Source: a virus. Taken from it: DNA of 64,000 nucleotides. Within the stretch, counting starts at the first letter, position 1. Each line of letters opens with the position of its first letter. The DNA is taken from the IMG/VR virus record IMGVR_UViG_3300035703_000076, positions 1 through 64,000 of that record; one strand, 5' to 3'. Shown one piece after another: positions 1 through 6,688 of the stretch. Under the pieces are notes generated by a model. It saw only the letters and a program-made list of their open reading frames with translations, did no database searches and was not told the DNA's origin. The position numbers and the translations under genes were made by a program.

Positions 1-436
1 GTAGTAGGTAGTACCAAGTTATCAGGTAGCGTGCAGCCTCTGAGGTAGAGATAGCCGCCGATAGTAGTAGGTAGTACCAAGTTATCAGGTAGCGTGCAGT
101 CTTCGAGGTCGAGATAGCCGCCGATAGTAGTAGGTAGTACCAAGTTATCAGGTAGCGTGCAGCCTCTGAGGTAGAGATAGCCGCCGATAGTAGTAGGTAG
201 TACCAAGTTATCAGGTAGCGTGCAGCCTCCGAGGTAGAGAGAGCCGCCGATAGTAGTAGGTAGTACCAAGTTATCAGGTAGCGTGCAGCCTCTGAGGTCG
301 AGAGAGCCGCCGATAGTAGTAGGTAGTACCAAGTTATCAGGTAGCGTGCAGCCTTCGAGGTCGAGATAGCCGCCGATAGTAGTAGGTAGTACCAAGTTAT
401 CAGGTAGCGTGCAGCCTCTGAGGTCGAGAGAGCCGC
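1..436. repeat. 63-bp tandem repeat, 7 copies
   Basis: Seven head-to-tail copies of a 63-bp unit start at 1, 64, 127, 190, 253, 316 and 379; the last is slightly short. They differ by only a few substitutions, for example gaggtagagatag against gaggtcgagagag. The unit is exactly 21 codons and is translated on the minus strand in the repeat protein. High identity suggests recent expansion and length variability. The array may continue left of the window. Confidence 0.95.
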
Positions 437-512
437 TAAATACCGATTGTCCGTTTTCAAATCCGTAGCGTTGACAGAATTCGTTTAATTCTTTTTGGTT
501 AGATTTTTTCAT
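1..512 (-). CDS. LRR-like tandem-repeat protein, C-terminal part beyond window
   Basis: The gene starts at the ATG at 512 (minus) and runs off the left window edge with no stop, giving at least 170 codons. After about 25 unique residues (MKKSNQKELNEFCQRYGFEN...) the protein becomes perfect 21-residue repeats with consensus IGGSLDLRGCTLPDNLVLPTT. The alternating Leu/Gly pattern resembles the short leucine-rich or beta-solenoid repeats seen in phage and bacterial repeat proteins, which usually mediate binding; no enzyme motif is seen. A strong promoter lies just upstream (536-543). Function unknown; a solenoid fold is inferred from periodicity. Confidence 0.75.
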   Translation of the reverse strand, partial: MKKSNQKELNEFCQRYGFENGQSVFSGSLDLRGCTLPDNLVLPTTIGGYLDLEGCTLPDNLVLPTTIGGSLDLRGCTLPDNLVLPTTIGGSLYLGGCTLPDNLVLPTTIGGYLYLRGCTLPDNLVLPTTIGGYLDLEDCTLPDNLVLPTTIGGYLYLRGCTLPDNLVLPT

Positions 513-521
513 CGTTTTAAA

Positions 522-563
522 TTGTTATTGACGCACAAATGTAGTACAATTATTTATGTAGTA
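522..563 (-). promoter_or_regulatory. Early promoter P1 with conserved GTCAATAACAA element
   Basis: On the minus strand a TTTTTG -33-like element is followed by 20 nt and then TACATTTG (536-543), a match to the Bacteroidota TAnnTTTG -7 box. Three nt later comes GTCAATAACAA (522-532), then the ATG at 512. The same element follows three other -7 boxes at 10822, 13165 and 18411. Confidence 0.75.
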
Positions 564-584
564 CAAAAATGTTTAATTATTTTG

Positions 585-818
585 TTAATATTCAAACAAA
601 GTTTTCCGTTCTTCCTCGGTAAAAGAATCTTGCAATTTTTTGAGGGCAACTAAAACTTCATTATAGTTTGAAGCAGAAGCAATTTTAGCATAATAACGCA
701 ATGCTATTTCTTTTTCAATTACTTCATTCAGTTCCTTTTCAAACGCTTCATTTAGCTGTTTGGCGTTATTATTGAACTGCCACCAGTTCGACCATTTGGT
801 AATAAATTGTTCTTTCAT
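585..818 (-). CDS. Hypothetical 77-aa protein
   Basis: Charged, helix-rich small protein (MKEQFITKWSNWWQFNNN...) ending LFEY. No recognised domain. It is one nt from the next gene upstream on the same strand (ends 820), so the two are probably co-transcribed in the early arm. Confidence 0.6.
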   Translation of the reverse strand: MKEQFITKWSNWWQFNNNAKQLNEAFEKELNEVIEKEIALRYYAKIASASNYNEVLVALKKLQDSFTEEERKTLFEY

Positions 819-819
819 T

Positions 820-1038
820 TTATTGTTTTTTGATTAATAGTTTCGCAATCTCATTCCCATAAATTATCTCGTCCTTGCGTTTCAGACTTACTTCTTTTCC
901 TGTACTTCTCCATTTCTCATTAATCCCGCCGCAATATTTCATTGCTGGAGGGTTGAAAGTTCGTTTGAAAAGTCGCATCTTGCCATCAATTATCTCGGTA
1001 ATTTCAAGGCTTCCATCAGGTAGTTTGTAGGCGGTCAT
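820..1038 (-). CDS. Hypothetical 72-aa protein
   Basis: Small basic protein (MTAYKLPDGSLEITEI...GNEIAKLLIKKQ). No recognised motif. Tightly spaced before the 585-818 gene, suggesting a shared transcript. Confidence 0.6.
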   Translation of the reverse strand: MTAYKLPDGSLEITEIIDGKMRLFKRTFNPPAMKYCGGINEKWRSTGKEVSLKRKDEIIYGNEIAKLLIKKQ

Positions 1039-1098
1039 GGTTATTTGATTAAAAGTTAGTGTTCGGTTGGATGTCGGAAAAGTTATTAAAAGTCTGGG

Positions 1099-1797
1099 TT
1101 AAGTCCCAATTCTATATCTTGGCTCAATCCAAGTTGTTTCCCAATCAAGCATTTCAGACAAGGTAAATATCTGATGATGCTCGTTAAGGTAAGCTTGGAG
1201 TATAGGATTGTTGCCGCTTTTGTCTTCAATGTAAAGTGCATTTTCAAAACTATGGGTTGCGTTCTTTGTGAAGTTGAAAGAACCTGTCCATACGGCGGTA
1301 GGCCAATAATCAAAATCAAACTTATTTTCGTTTTCTGTGTAATCACAAAATACTAAAAATTTATGGTGGCTTCTTGGGAATGCTGGATGCTTGTCTTCAT
1401 TGTGATTGCCTACGCACATTACAGGATGAACCGTTGGGTCGGAAGCGAAAGAAAGTTCTCCAATTGGGTCTTTTAACATGTGACGTTCATATTCAAATGA
1501 TAAATTTCCGTAAAGTTTTTGTAGCTTTTTGTTCCAATAGGTTTTTGAATCGCTATCTGGCCGCAAGAAATCTTCCTTTTGAACTAATATTTGAACATTT
1601 TTACAAGTCGCCAAGGCGTTAAGGATAGGCTCGGACGTTAACCAAGCTACGCACCCAAAAATAAACCCATTCTTGTGTTTGTTTATTTTTTCAATCAAAG
1701 CGTCTTCAAGATTGTCAAAGTAAGCTTCTATGTTTGGAACTCTAATGTTTTCACATGAAACATTTTTTCGGGTTACTCTTTCGTTTAAATTTTCCAT
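1099..1797 (-). CDS. Phospholipase D-like nuclease-fold protein
   Basis: A 232-aa protein with one PLD half-site: HHK at residues 144-146 followed by a hydrophobic strand and Asp152, then GSFNFT at 172-177 and an EN pair at about 185. This is the HxK...GSxNFT signature of the PLD superfamily, known from nucleases such as Nuc and BfiI and from helicase-associated PLD modules. The Asp lies five rather than four residues after the Lys, a small deviation from HxKx4D. With a single motif it would act as a dimer. A DNA-processing or host-DNA-degradation role is inferred; the substrate is unknown. It lies downstream of the primase-helicase on the same strand. Confidence 0.75.
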   Translation of the reverse strand: MENLNERVTRKNVSCENIRVPNIEAYFDNLEDALIEKINKHKNGFIFGCVAWLTSEPILNALATCKNVQILVQKEDFLRPDSDSKTYWNKKLQKLYGNLSFEYERHMLKDPIGELSFASDPTVHPVMCVGNHNEDKHPAFPRSHHKFLVFCDYTENENKFDFDYWPTAVWTGSFNFTKNATHSFENALYIEDKSGNNPILQAYLNEHHQIFTLSEMLDWETTWIEPRYRIGT

Positions 1798-1823
1798 TGT
1801 TATTTATTATTTAAGTTAAATTG

Positions 1824-3794
1824 TTAAAAATCAGGGTCGGGAAATCTTTCCTCTCTCAAAGCTCTTGGTGTTGAAATTGACTTTACGTCAAATTCGTTAT
1901 TTGGCTTTATTGAAGAATTAGGTTGTTGCTTGTTGTCAAATTCGTCCAAAGATGGCCTAAATTTAACGCCTGTTGCCTCCAAAGCTTGTTGCATAGGGTC
2001 AACGCCATTTATTGTAAATCGTCGCTTAGAATAAACGTAATTCATTATAACGAAAGTTCCCCTTTTCCCAACAGCTTTTCTTTTGATTTTCTTGGCGTGA
2101 AATTCAACATCAGGATTTTGTTCCATTGTCTGCGCAAATGGCCTATGATAAACCAAAATATTATCTACCTTATTGTTCCACATAGCGCCATCGGCAATGT
2201 CATAAACGTCAGGGCATGGGTAATTACCTTTCAATGTTCCTTCTTTAATTTTTTGCATTGACTTAGGGTGTGCTATAATCCAAAAATAAACATCGTTCGA
2301 CTTTGCCCACCTTGAACAATCGGAAAGGAATGTTTCAAGATACTTGTCAGACCTACCTCCTGCGCTTGAATAATCGTTTGAAAGCTGGTTGAAAGGGTCA
2401 ATACAAACAAATGATACTTTTTCTTGAATTACAAGTTCCAAAAATCTTTCTTTGATTAATGCAGGTGTTGGCGCAAGAACATCGGGGTTTATGTAGAAAA
2501 TTTTATCAGAAATAAAATCATAAGCCTTTTGATAAACTTCCTTGCTTGGCCTATTCGGGTTGTTGGGTGTACATTCGCATCCCAATAACATTTCGACATA
2601 GTCATGGAAATACTCTTCTGGCGGAGAATCTTCGGGGCTAAAAGTAGCAACCTTTTCTCCGTAAAGGATAATTCTCATTAAAAAATACCACTTCTTGAAA
2701 GAAGATTTGCCATAATTTCCAATACCCGTTAGCAAGGTCAAGTCGCCTCTTTTTGGCTTAAACGACCTGTCAAGGTCTGCGTTGTTTATCCCAACTACAT
2801 TTTTAAATCCTTCTTCGTTTAGCCTTATAGCATTATCCCTAACGTCAAAACCATAAATCGTATCTCGAACACGGAAGTTTTGGTCTTCAACAGGAACAAA
2901 GGTAATTGCGTTCACTTCTTGCCTGCTGACAACGTCAATCAGCTTGTCCTTTTCAAACATTGCCGAACCGAAGGTATTGCTTCTGTATGCAGAAGATACG
3001 GCCGCCCTCATTTCGGAGGAGGAAAAATCGTTTCCTATTGGGAAATGGCTTTGTATTAAATTTTCGGTGTCGAACTTGTCTATTCCAAACCTGCAACAAG
3101 CAGAGGCAAGTTTAAAAACAAAAATGTTTCTTTCGCCCGACTGAAAGGCTGCGTTTTTCTTTTCGGTAATCCAAGTAACAAGTTTTTTGAAAGCCTCATT
3201 GCTTTCCATGTGTTCAACTTGCTTGACAACAATCTGCTCAAGCTTTTTTATTTTGTTGAAAGGAACGGCATTTTCGTTTATGTAAATTTCGGGGTCGTAA
3301 CTTTCAAAACAAAACCTTGCCACGTTAACACCGCTTCGGTCAATGCCTTTTATTTCATCTTGCAATGCGTGGAAGTGCTGAATGTGTTTACTGCCATCGG
3401 CAATTTTAACAAGCACCTTTACGCCATCACCGCTTGGGCTTACCCACACAGCGTACACGTAGGGCAATTCTTTCATTTTGTTTTTAAACTCTTCCATTTT
3501 GGCAGAAAAGTCAGCTTCGAGAATGTTGCCAATGTGGTCAAAGTCTAAAATCATAAATCCGCTATGCTGTAAAAGGTCTTGATTTTTTCTTGGCGCTTTG
3601 AATGTTCCAGCAAACAATACGCTTGGCAAAGTTTCTTTGAGCGCTTTTTTCTTTTCAGCGTTCAAGCATTGCCTTATGGCTAAAATCTTATCCTTAGACC
3701 TTTCGCCTGTTTTTATCCTACGAAGGGCAACACTAAGTTCAATTTCGATAGGATTATTGTCTAATGCGTTTCTGCAAATACTTATCTTGGTCAT
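1824..3794 (-). CDS. Primase-helicase fusion (VirE_N/BT4734-like AEP domain + RecA-fold helicase)
   Basis: A 656-aa replication protein. Residues about 20-180 look like the BT4734/VirE N-terminal archaeo-eukaryotic-primase-type domain: ILDFDH at 82-87 supplies the paired acidic residues and SPSGDGVKV at 119-127 the second conserved turn. A helical linker (about 200-280) resembles PriCT. Residues about 345-620 form a RepA/DnaB/Twinkle-like ATPase with Walker A TGIGNYGKSS (356-365) and Walker B FVCIDPFN (462-469). It probably both primes and unwinds at the phage fork. Its start overlaps the end of the upstream initiator gene by 4 nt, so translational coupling is likely. Confidence 0.88.
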   Translation of the reverse strand: MTKISICRNALDNNPIEIELSVALRRIKTGERSKDKILAIRQCLNAEKKKALKETLPSVLFAGTFKAPRKNQDLLQHSGFMILDFDHIGNILEADFSAKMEEFKNKMKELPYVYAVWVSPSGDGVKVLVKIADGSKHIQHFHALQDEIKGIDRSGVNVARFCFESYDPEIYINENAVPFNKIKKLEQIVVKQVEHMESNEAFKKLVTWITEKKNAAFQSGERNIFVFKLASACCRFGIDKFDTENLIQSHFPIGNDFSSSEMRAAVSSAYRSNTFGSAMFEKDKLIDVVSRQEVNAITFVPVEDQNFRVRDTIYGFDVRDNAIRLNEEGFKNVVGINNADLDRSFKPKRGDLTLLTGIGNYGKSSFKKWYFLMRIILYGEKVATFSPEDSPPEEYFHDYVEMLLGCECTPNNPNRPSKEVYQKAYDFISDKIFYINPDVLAPTPALIKERFLELVIQEKVSFVCIDPFNQLSNDYSSAGGRSDKYLETFLSDCSRWAKSNDVYFWIIAHPKSMQKIKEGTLKGNYPCPDVYDIADGAMWNNKVDNILVYHRPFAQTMEQNPDVEFHAKKIKRKAVGKRGTFVIMNYVYSKRRFTINGVDPMQQALEATGVKFRPSLDEFDNKQQPNSSIKPNNEFDVKSISTPRALREERFPDPDF

Positions 3795-4642
3795 GTGTTT
3801 AAAAATGTTCCGTGTTTAGCTATATGTTCTGCTCTTGCCTCTTCAATCAATTGCTCGTTTGTTTTGTAAATCCCTTCGTATGGGTTATCGCTTTTTTCTT
3901 TTGGTTGACCTACTTCATTCAAATATTTTTCAAATTTCGATTCGTTGAACAAAGTTGAAGGAACAAGATGCGTTTTCATCTTTTCGTCATTCTGCCATTG
4001 AGCAACCTTGGTGTCAATTACATTCTTGCAATCTTCAATGGTGTGTGTTTTCAGTCTTGCACCAATCAGCCTTTTTGTTTCTTTTGTTTCGGGCTTAAAG
4101 TTTGAACCTGTTTTTTGATTGAGGTAACTTACAACCTCTGCAACTTCACTTTCGTCAATCGGTAAACAGTTTAAAATATCCTCTTGCAGCTTACGAAGTA
4201 TAGGTATGTTTTCTTCAACAGACACTAACCCCATAATAGTTTCTTTGTTTATTAGTTTAATTGTTTCTATGTTTATAGTATTATAGGTATCATCACCTTT
4301 ATCGCCACCTTTACCACTACCTTTATTGATACCTTTATCACCACCTTTATCGAAATTGTAAAGGCTAACTACACTTGGAACTAAGGGATTCATACTTGGT
4401 TTGTAGGTAATAAATCCTGCTTTTTGGAGGTCGGATAATACTTTGGTGTATGTGTTGGCAGAACCAACTTTTGATAAGGTCATTACTTCTCTTCTAACAA
4501 TCTGAAATTCCTTTTGGAAACCTGACTGATTCCATAAAAGAAACAATGCGTTGTATATTGAAACGTGGCCTGAATGAAAACCCTTTATATCAAAAAGCTT
4601 ATTGTTAGCCTCTCTATGCTGTATGATGTAATTTACTGACAT
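3791..4642 (-). CDS. Replication initiator / helicase-loader-like protein
   Basis: 283 aa. The N-terminal ~100 residues look like a winged-helix DNA-binding domain, then comes a Gly/Lys/Asp-rich linker (KGGDKG repeats, residues about 97-117). The C-terminal ~100 residues match the conserved phage C-terminal domain (Phg_2220_C): VVSYLNQKTGSNFKP followed by RLIGARLKT and a helix around VAQWQND. Proteins with this build are lambda O- or DnaD-like initiators that recruit a helicase, and here the primase-helicase follows with a 4-nt overlap. The ATG is preceded by a -7 box only 4 nt away, so the mRNA may be leaderless. The linker DNA is itself a 12-bp repeat array. Confidence 0.8.
   Translation of the reverse strand: MSVNYIIQHREANNKLFDIKGFHSGHVSIYNALFLLWNQSGFQKEFQIVRREVMTLSKVGSANTYTKVLSDLQKAGFITYKPSMNPLVPSVVSLYNFDKGGDKGINKGSGKGGDKGDDTYNTINIETIKLINKETIMGLVSVEENIPILRKLQEDILNCLPIDESEVAEVVSYLNQKTGSNFKPETKETKRLIGARLKTHTIEDCKNVIDTKVAQWQNDEKMKTHLVPSTLFNESKFEKYLNEVGQPKEKSDNPYEGIYKTNEQLIEEARAEHIAKHGTFLNT
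4295..4354. repeat. Five 12-bp direct repeats inside the initiator gene
   Basis: Five consecutive 12-mers start at 4295, 4307, 4319, 4331 and 4343, each beginning ACCTTTA and differing mainly in the last five bases. They encode the KGGDKG-type linker. In lambda the origin iterons lie in the linker-coding part of gene O, so this may be a replication origin. The position and repeat pattern are observed; the origin role is inferred. Confidence 0.6.
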
Positions 4643-4646
4643 GACG

Positions 4647-4654
4647 CAAAAATA
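4647..4654 (-). promoter_or_regulatory. -7 box directly before initiator ATG
   Basis: TATTTTTG on the minus strand ends 4 nt before the ATG at 4642. With usual Bacteroidota spacing, transcription would start at or beside the A of the ATG, making a leaderless mRNA. Confidence 0.55.
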
Positions 4655-4777
4655 AACCCCCCAAATTCAAGCAAAGGCTAACCCAAGGATTCTGTTGCGT
4701 CAACAGATTTTTTTTGGCAATGCGAGAAAAGGGGGGAATGTGAATTGTAGATTTCATATCCTTGATTGTTAGCGAAG

Positions 4778-4785
4778 CAAAGATA
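4778..4785 (-). promoter_or_regulatory. Candidate second -7 box upstream of initiator
   Basis: TATCTTTG on the minus strand between the 60-aa gene and the initiator would give a leader of about 130 nt. That leader contains a small hairpin (CTGTTG cgt CAACAG, 4692-4706) beside a run of eight T on the plus strand. Tandem promoters for the replication operon are possible. Confidence 0.4.
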
Positions 4786-4793
4786 GTTATTTT

Positions 4794-4976
4794 TCAAACC
4801 ATCAATGAAATTTCTTTCATCAACCGATTTTCTTTTTCAACAGCTTTTTCAACTTCAACGATTGAAAGCTTTCCTTCAATGCGTGAAAGCCTTGAATCAA
4901 CTACTTGCTGGAAGAGTTGAAAAGCTTTGTCGTTGGTTTTGATTTTGTCGGGGCAGATGGCGGCGTGGTTTTTCAT
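4794..4976 (-). CDS. Hypothetical 60-aa protein
   Basis: Small protein (MKNHAAICPDKIKTND...) whose second half (SRIEGKLSIVEVEKAVEKEN) is likely one amphipathic or coiled-coil helix. No family recognised. Located just upstream of the replication operon. Confidence 0.5.
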   Translation of the reverse strand: MKNHAAICPDKIKTNDKAFQLFQQVVDSRLSRIEGKLSIVEVEKAVEKENRLMKEISLMV

Positions 4977-4981
4977 TGGTT

Positions 4982-5398
4982 TTATTTAAAGGCAAGGTTT
5001 ATTTTTTCTGAAAGAAGTTTCTCTGCGTCAAGGGTATAAGATAATTCTTGCCAAAGCGGGACTTTGTGATTACTCCATTCTAAAAACTTGTATTCCATAT
5101 ATCTTTTTTTTGCTAATTCCAATCTTTCTTTTTGTTTTTTTGGCAATTTTGATTTACAGAAAAAAACTAATCTTAAATCAATTTTACGAATGCGTAAATC
5201 ATCCTCAAAAACATTAAAATCAGCCCTTACTCCAATAAGTTCAAATTCTATGCCGTTTTCAAAAAAAGTTTTATTTTGGTATCTGTCAAAAGTTTCCCTT
5301 TCTACTTTTTCTTTTATTTTCTCAACAATAGCGTTTACTGCCGAGGCTGCTTTAAATCTTTCTTGTTGAGCTTCAATTAAAAATTTCACTAATTCCAT
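4982..5398 (-). CDS. Hypothetical 138-aa protein
   Basis: A helical N-terminus is followed by a strand-rich centre (FELIGVRADFNVFEDDLRIR) and a Lys/Glu-rich helix. No recognisable motif. Five nt from the 60-aa gene downstream, suggesting one operon. Confidence 0.6.
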   Translation of the reverse strand: MELVKFLIEAQQERFKAASAVNAIVEKIKEKVERETFDRYQNKTFFENGIEFELIGVRADFNVFEDDLRIRKIDLRLVFFCKSKLPKKQKERLELAKKRYMEYKFLEWSNHKVPLWQELSYTLDAEKLLSEKINLAFK

Positions 5399-5429
5399 TG
5401 GTTTAAAGTTTTTGGTTATTAATAATCGG

Positions 5430-5516
5430 TCATTGGTTCAATCCTTCAAAAATTAATTCTTCGCCGGTCAAGGCGTGGTAAAGATTTCCAATCCTGAGTT
5501 CGTGTGCTTTTATCAT
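5430..5516 (-). pseudogene. Fragment of a KELRIGN-type phage protein
   Basis: A 28-codon ORF reading MIKAHELRIGNLYHALTGEE...LNQ. Its start resembles the N-terminus of a common small phage family (M..KELRIGN...) whose members are usually near 100 aa, so this looks truncated. It may alternatively be a genuine micro-protein. Confidence 0.35.
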
Positions 5517-5521
5517 TGGTT

Positions 5522-5560
5522 ATGTGGATAGTTAATGTGGATAGTTAATGTGGATAGTTA
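5522..5560. repeat. Three 13-bp direct repeats carrying DnaA-box-like sites
   Basis: ATGTGGATAGTTA is repeated three times exactly, starting at 5522, 5535 and 5548. Each contains TGTGGATAG, whose reverse complement CTATCCACA matches the DnaA box TTATCCACA at 8 of 9 positions. Regular phasing suggests cooperative binding of an initiator such as host DnaA. Function inferred. Confidence 0.5.
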
Positions 5561-5580
5561 TGTTTGCTTAATTTTGTTGG

Positions 5581-5620
5581 ATATGTGCAAGTTTATGGCA
5601 CATGTCTGGTAGTTATAGGA
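5581..5620 (-). other. attC-like site D (end of 57-aa cassette)
   Basis: Read on the minus strand, the stop of the 57-aa ORF is followed by TCCTATAAC (5612-5620, R''-like), then a hairpin with arms ACATGTGC/GCACATAT (5581-5605). TCCTATAAC is complementary to the GTTATAGGA at the start of the same cassette (plus strand TCCTATAAC ending at 5824), as expected for a cassette that circularises through attC. No clear next core site follows, so the site may be degenerate. Confidence 0.4.
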
Positions 5621-5622
5621 AA

Positions 5623-5796
5623 TTAAAAAATTGAAGTGAGCCTTTTCCAAAATGACTTCCATCTAAATTTAATTATCCTGTCACAAATCATACACCTATC
5701 AGTTGTGTAGTGTTCGGTATTTGTGTAAATAATGTTTCTAAAATCACCACAATCGTGTTTAGCGTGGGTGTATGCTTTGTCTTGTTCTTTATTCAT
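5623..5796 (-). CDS. 57-aa zinc-knuckle-like protein in cassette-like unit
   Basis: Starts MNKEQDKAYTHAKHDCGDF and has TDRCMICDR (CxxC) with nearby His and Cys residues, a possible single zinc site; it ends in a basic, aromatic tail (WKSFWKRL). No family assigned. It is the only ORF between attC-like sites C and D and is bracketed by inverted GTTATAGGA sequences, so it fits the form of one integron gene cassette. Confidence 0.6.
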   Translation of the reverse strand: MNKEQDKAYTHAKHDCGDFRNIIYTNTEHYTTDRCMICDRIIKFRWKSFWKRLTSIF

Positions 5797-5816
5797 CGTA
5801 TCAATTTTTTAACTAT

Positions 5817-5917
5817 CCTATAACAGCACCTAACAAAAATGGCTGCATAAGCATTGGTTTTCAATTCAGAAGTTCTTACAAGCAGCCACTTCTGTTAGCC
5901 GCAAAACGTTATGTGCC
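5817..5917 (-). other. attC-like site C
   Basis: On the minus strand: R'' GGCACATAAC (5908-5917), a G/T-rich spacer, arm CGGCTAACAGAAGTGGCTGC (5882-5901), a loop, arm GCAGCCATTTTTGTTAGG (5829-5846), then R' GTTATAGG (5817-5824). The inner arms pair over two blocks (TGGCTGC/GCAGCCA and CTAACA/TGTTAG) split by a small internal loop, like the bulged stem of integron attC sites. About 101 nt, within the known attC size range. It follows the lipoprotein ORF and precedes the 57-aa ORF. Confidence 0.55.
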
Positions 5918-5920
5918 ATT

Positions 5921-6202
5921 TTAAGGCGACACGTAATAAGGGTTTGAAGCAATCTTTATGTAGCTTTTAGCATACAAATTGAATCTACTTCCATCAACCC
6001 AATAAACAGCATGTTGCGTGCTTAACATATTTACAGAATCGCATTCTATTTGTGCAGACGTAGTCCAGTTATCATCATCTGTTTTTGCTATTATGTAAGC
6101 ACGTTTTGGTTTTGGTTCTAACTCACACGAAGAAAAAACGGCACATAACAACAAACTTGCAAAAGCAAGGGTTAATCGGTTAATTGAAAATTTGTAATTC
6201 AT
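5921..6202 (-). CDS. Small putative lipoprotein in cassette-like unit
   Basis: 93 aa. The N-terminus MNYKFSINRLTLAFASLLLC is a basic then hydrophobic signal peptide followed by AVFSSC (Cys26), a plausible lipobox for signal peptidase II. The mature part (about 67 aa, beginning CELEPKPKRAY) is unrecognised and would be anchored to a membrane. A secreted lipoprotein is unusual in a phage early region. It lies alone between attC-like sites B and C, and integron cassettes often carry such proteins. Inferred cargo gene, function unknown. Confidence 0.65.
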   Translation of the reverse strand: MNYKFSINRLTLAFASLLLCAVFSSCELEPKPKRAYIIAKTDDDNWTTSAQIECDSVNMLSTQHAVYWVDGSRFNLYAKSYIKIASNPYYVSP

Positions 6203-6241
6203 ATTACATTTGTTTTAAGTTGAAATTTTGTGCTTCTAAAT

Positions 6242-6275
6242 ACTTGCCTTCGCAAGTTTGCAAAACGTTAGTGGC
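6242..6275 (-). other. attC-like site B (short, possibly degenerate)
   Basis: On the minus strand: R'' GCCACTAAC (6267-6275), a spacer, then a short hairpin ACTTGC gaag GCAAGT (6242-6257). GCCACTAAC is exactly complementary to the GTTAGTGGC that opens the same 71-aa cassette at 6526-6534. The matching R' before the lipoprotein gene is not recognisable, so this site is incomplete. Confidence 0.45.
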
Positions 6276-6279
6276 AAGT

Positions 6280-6495
6280 TTAAAAACCGCACTTGACACA
6301 TTTTATATCCTTTTTATCCATTGAAGTGAATCCAATTGGTAATTCTGGAACATCGCATATACATTTAGATTCTTCGTTGAATATTTTATAATCATTACAA
6401 ATTTTCTGCAATTCGTCTTTCTCTATAAGAAAATCACCTGTAAATTGGTCAATTCTTAGTTCATATTTTTGGATTAATTTATCTATTAGTTTCAT
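6280..6495 (-). CDS. 71-aa protein with C-terminal zinc ribbon, in cassette-like unit
   Basis: An acidic helical N-terminus (MKLIDKLIQKYELRID...) precedes a cysteine-rich end: CICD at about residues 45-48 and CVKCGF at the C-terminus, a probable CxC...CxxC zinc site. No family recognised. It is the only ORF between attC-like sites A and B, and matching GTTAGTGGC sequences in inverted orientation mark both ends of the unit. Confidence 0.6.
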   Translation of the reverse strand: MKLIDKLIQKYELRIDQFTGDFLIEKDELQKICNDYKIFNEESKCICDVPELPIGFTSMDKKDIKCVKCGF

Positions 6496-6525
6496 ATTTT
6501 AATTTATAAATGTTAATAAAAACCA

Positions 6526-6659
6526 GCCACTAACACTCGCTATAAGTAATGGCGGGTTCAGTGGTAATTGTTGTGTTGTGCTTTCTATTGTCATTTGTTG
6601 TATTTTGATAGTGAGTAGTTCCAATACCGCCACTACTCATAGCGGAAACGTTATAGGGC
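6526..6659 (-). other. attC-like site A
   Basis: On the minus strand: R'' GCCCTATAAC (6650-6659), a GTTTC spacer, arm CCGCTATGAGTAGTGGCGG (6627-6645), a 71-nt loop, arm CCGCCATTACTTATAGCG (6538-6555), then R' GTTAGTGGC (6526-6534). The arms pair as CGCTAT/ATAGCG, AGTA/TACT and TGGCGG/CCGCCA with single-base mismatches between blocks. Length about 134 nt, near the upper end of known attC sites. It separates the 69-aa ORF from the 71-aa ORF. Confidence 0.6.
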
Positions 6660-6688
6660 ATTTAAACTGTTTGGCACATAATCTTAAA

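Noticed and set aside
1-436. CRISPR array
   Set aside because: The 63-bp repeats are contiguous with no spacers and are in-frame coding sequence.
1174-3819. Plus-strand ORFs opposite the PLD and primase-helicase genes
   Set aside because: They are antisense shadows with no start context and no protein-like composition.
4692-4715. Hairpin CTGTTG-cgt-CAACAG with a T run as a plus-strand terminator
   Set aside because: No plus-strand transcript is expected here and the stem is only 6 bp; noted under the promoter entry only.
5612-5824. Insertion sequence or MITE based on ~23-bp inverted repeats flanking the 57-aa ORF
   Set aside because: No transposase and no target-site duplication were seen; the repeats coincide with attC-like core sites, and part of the match is the ORF end, so the cassette reading explains more.
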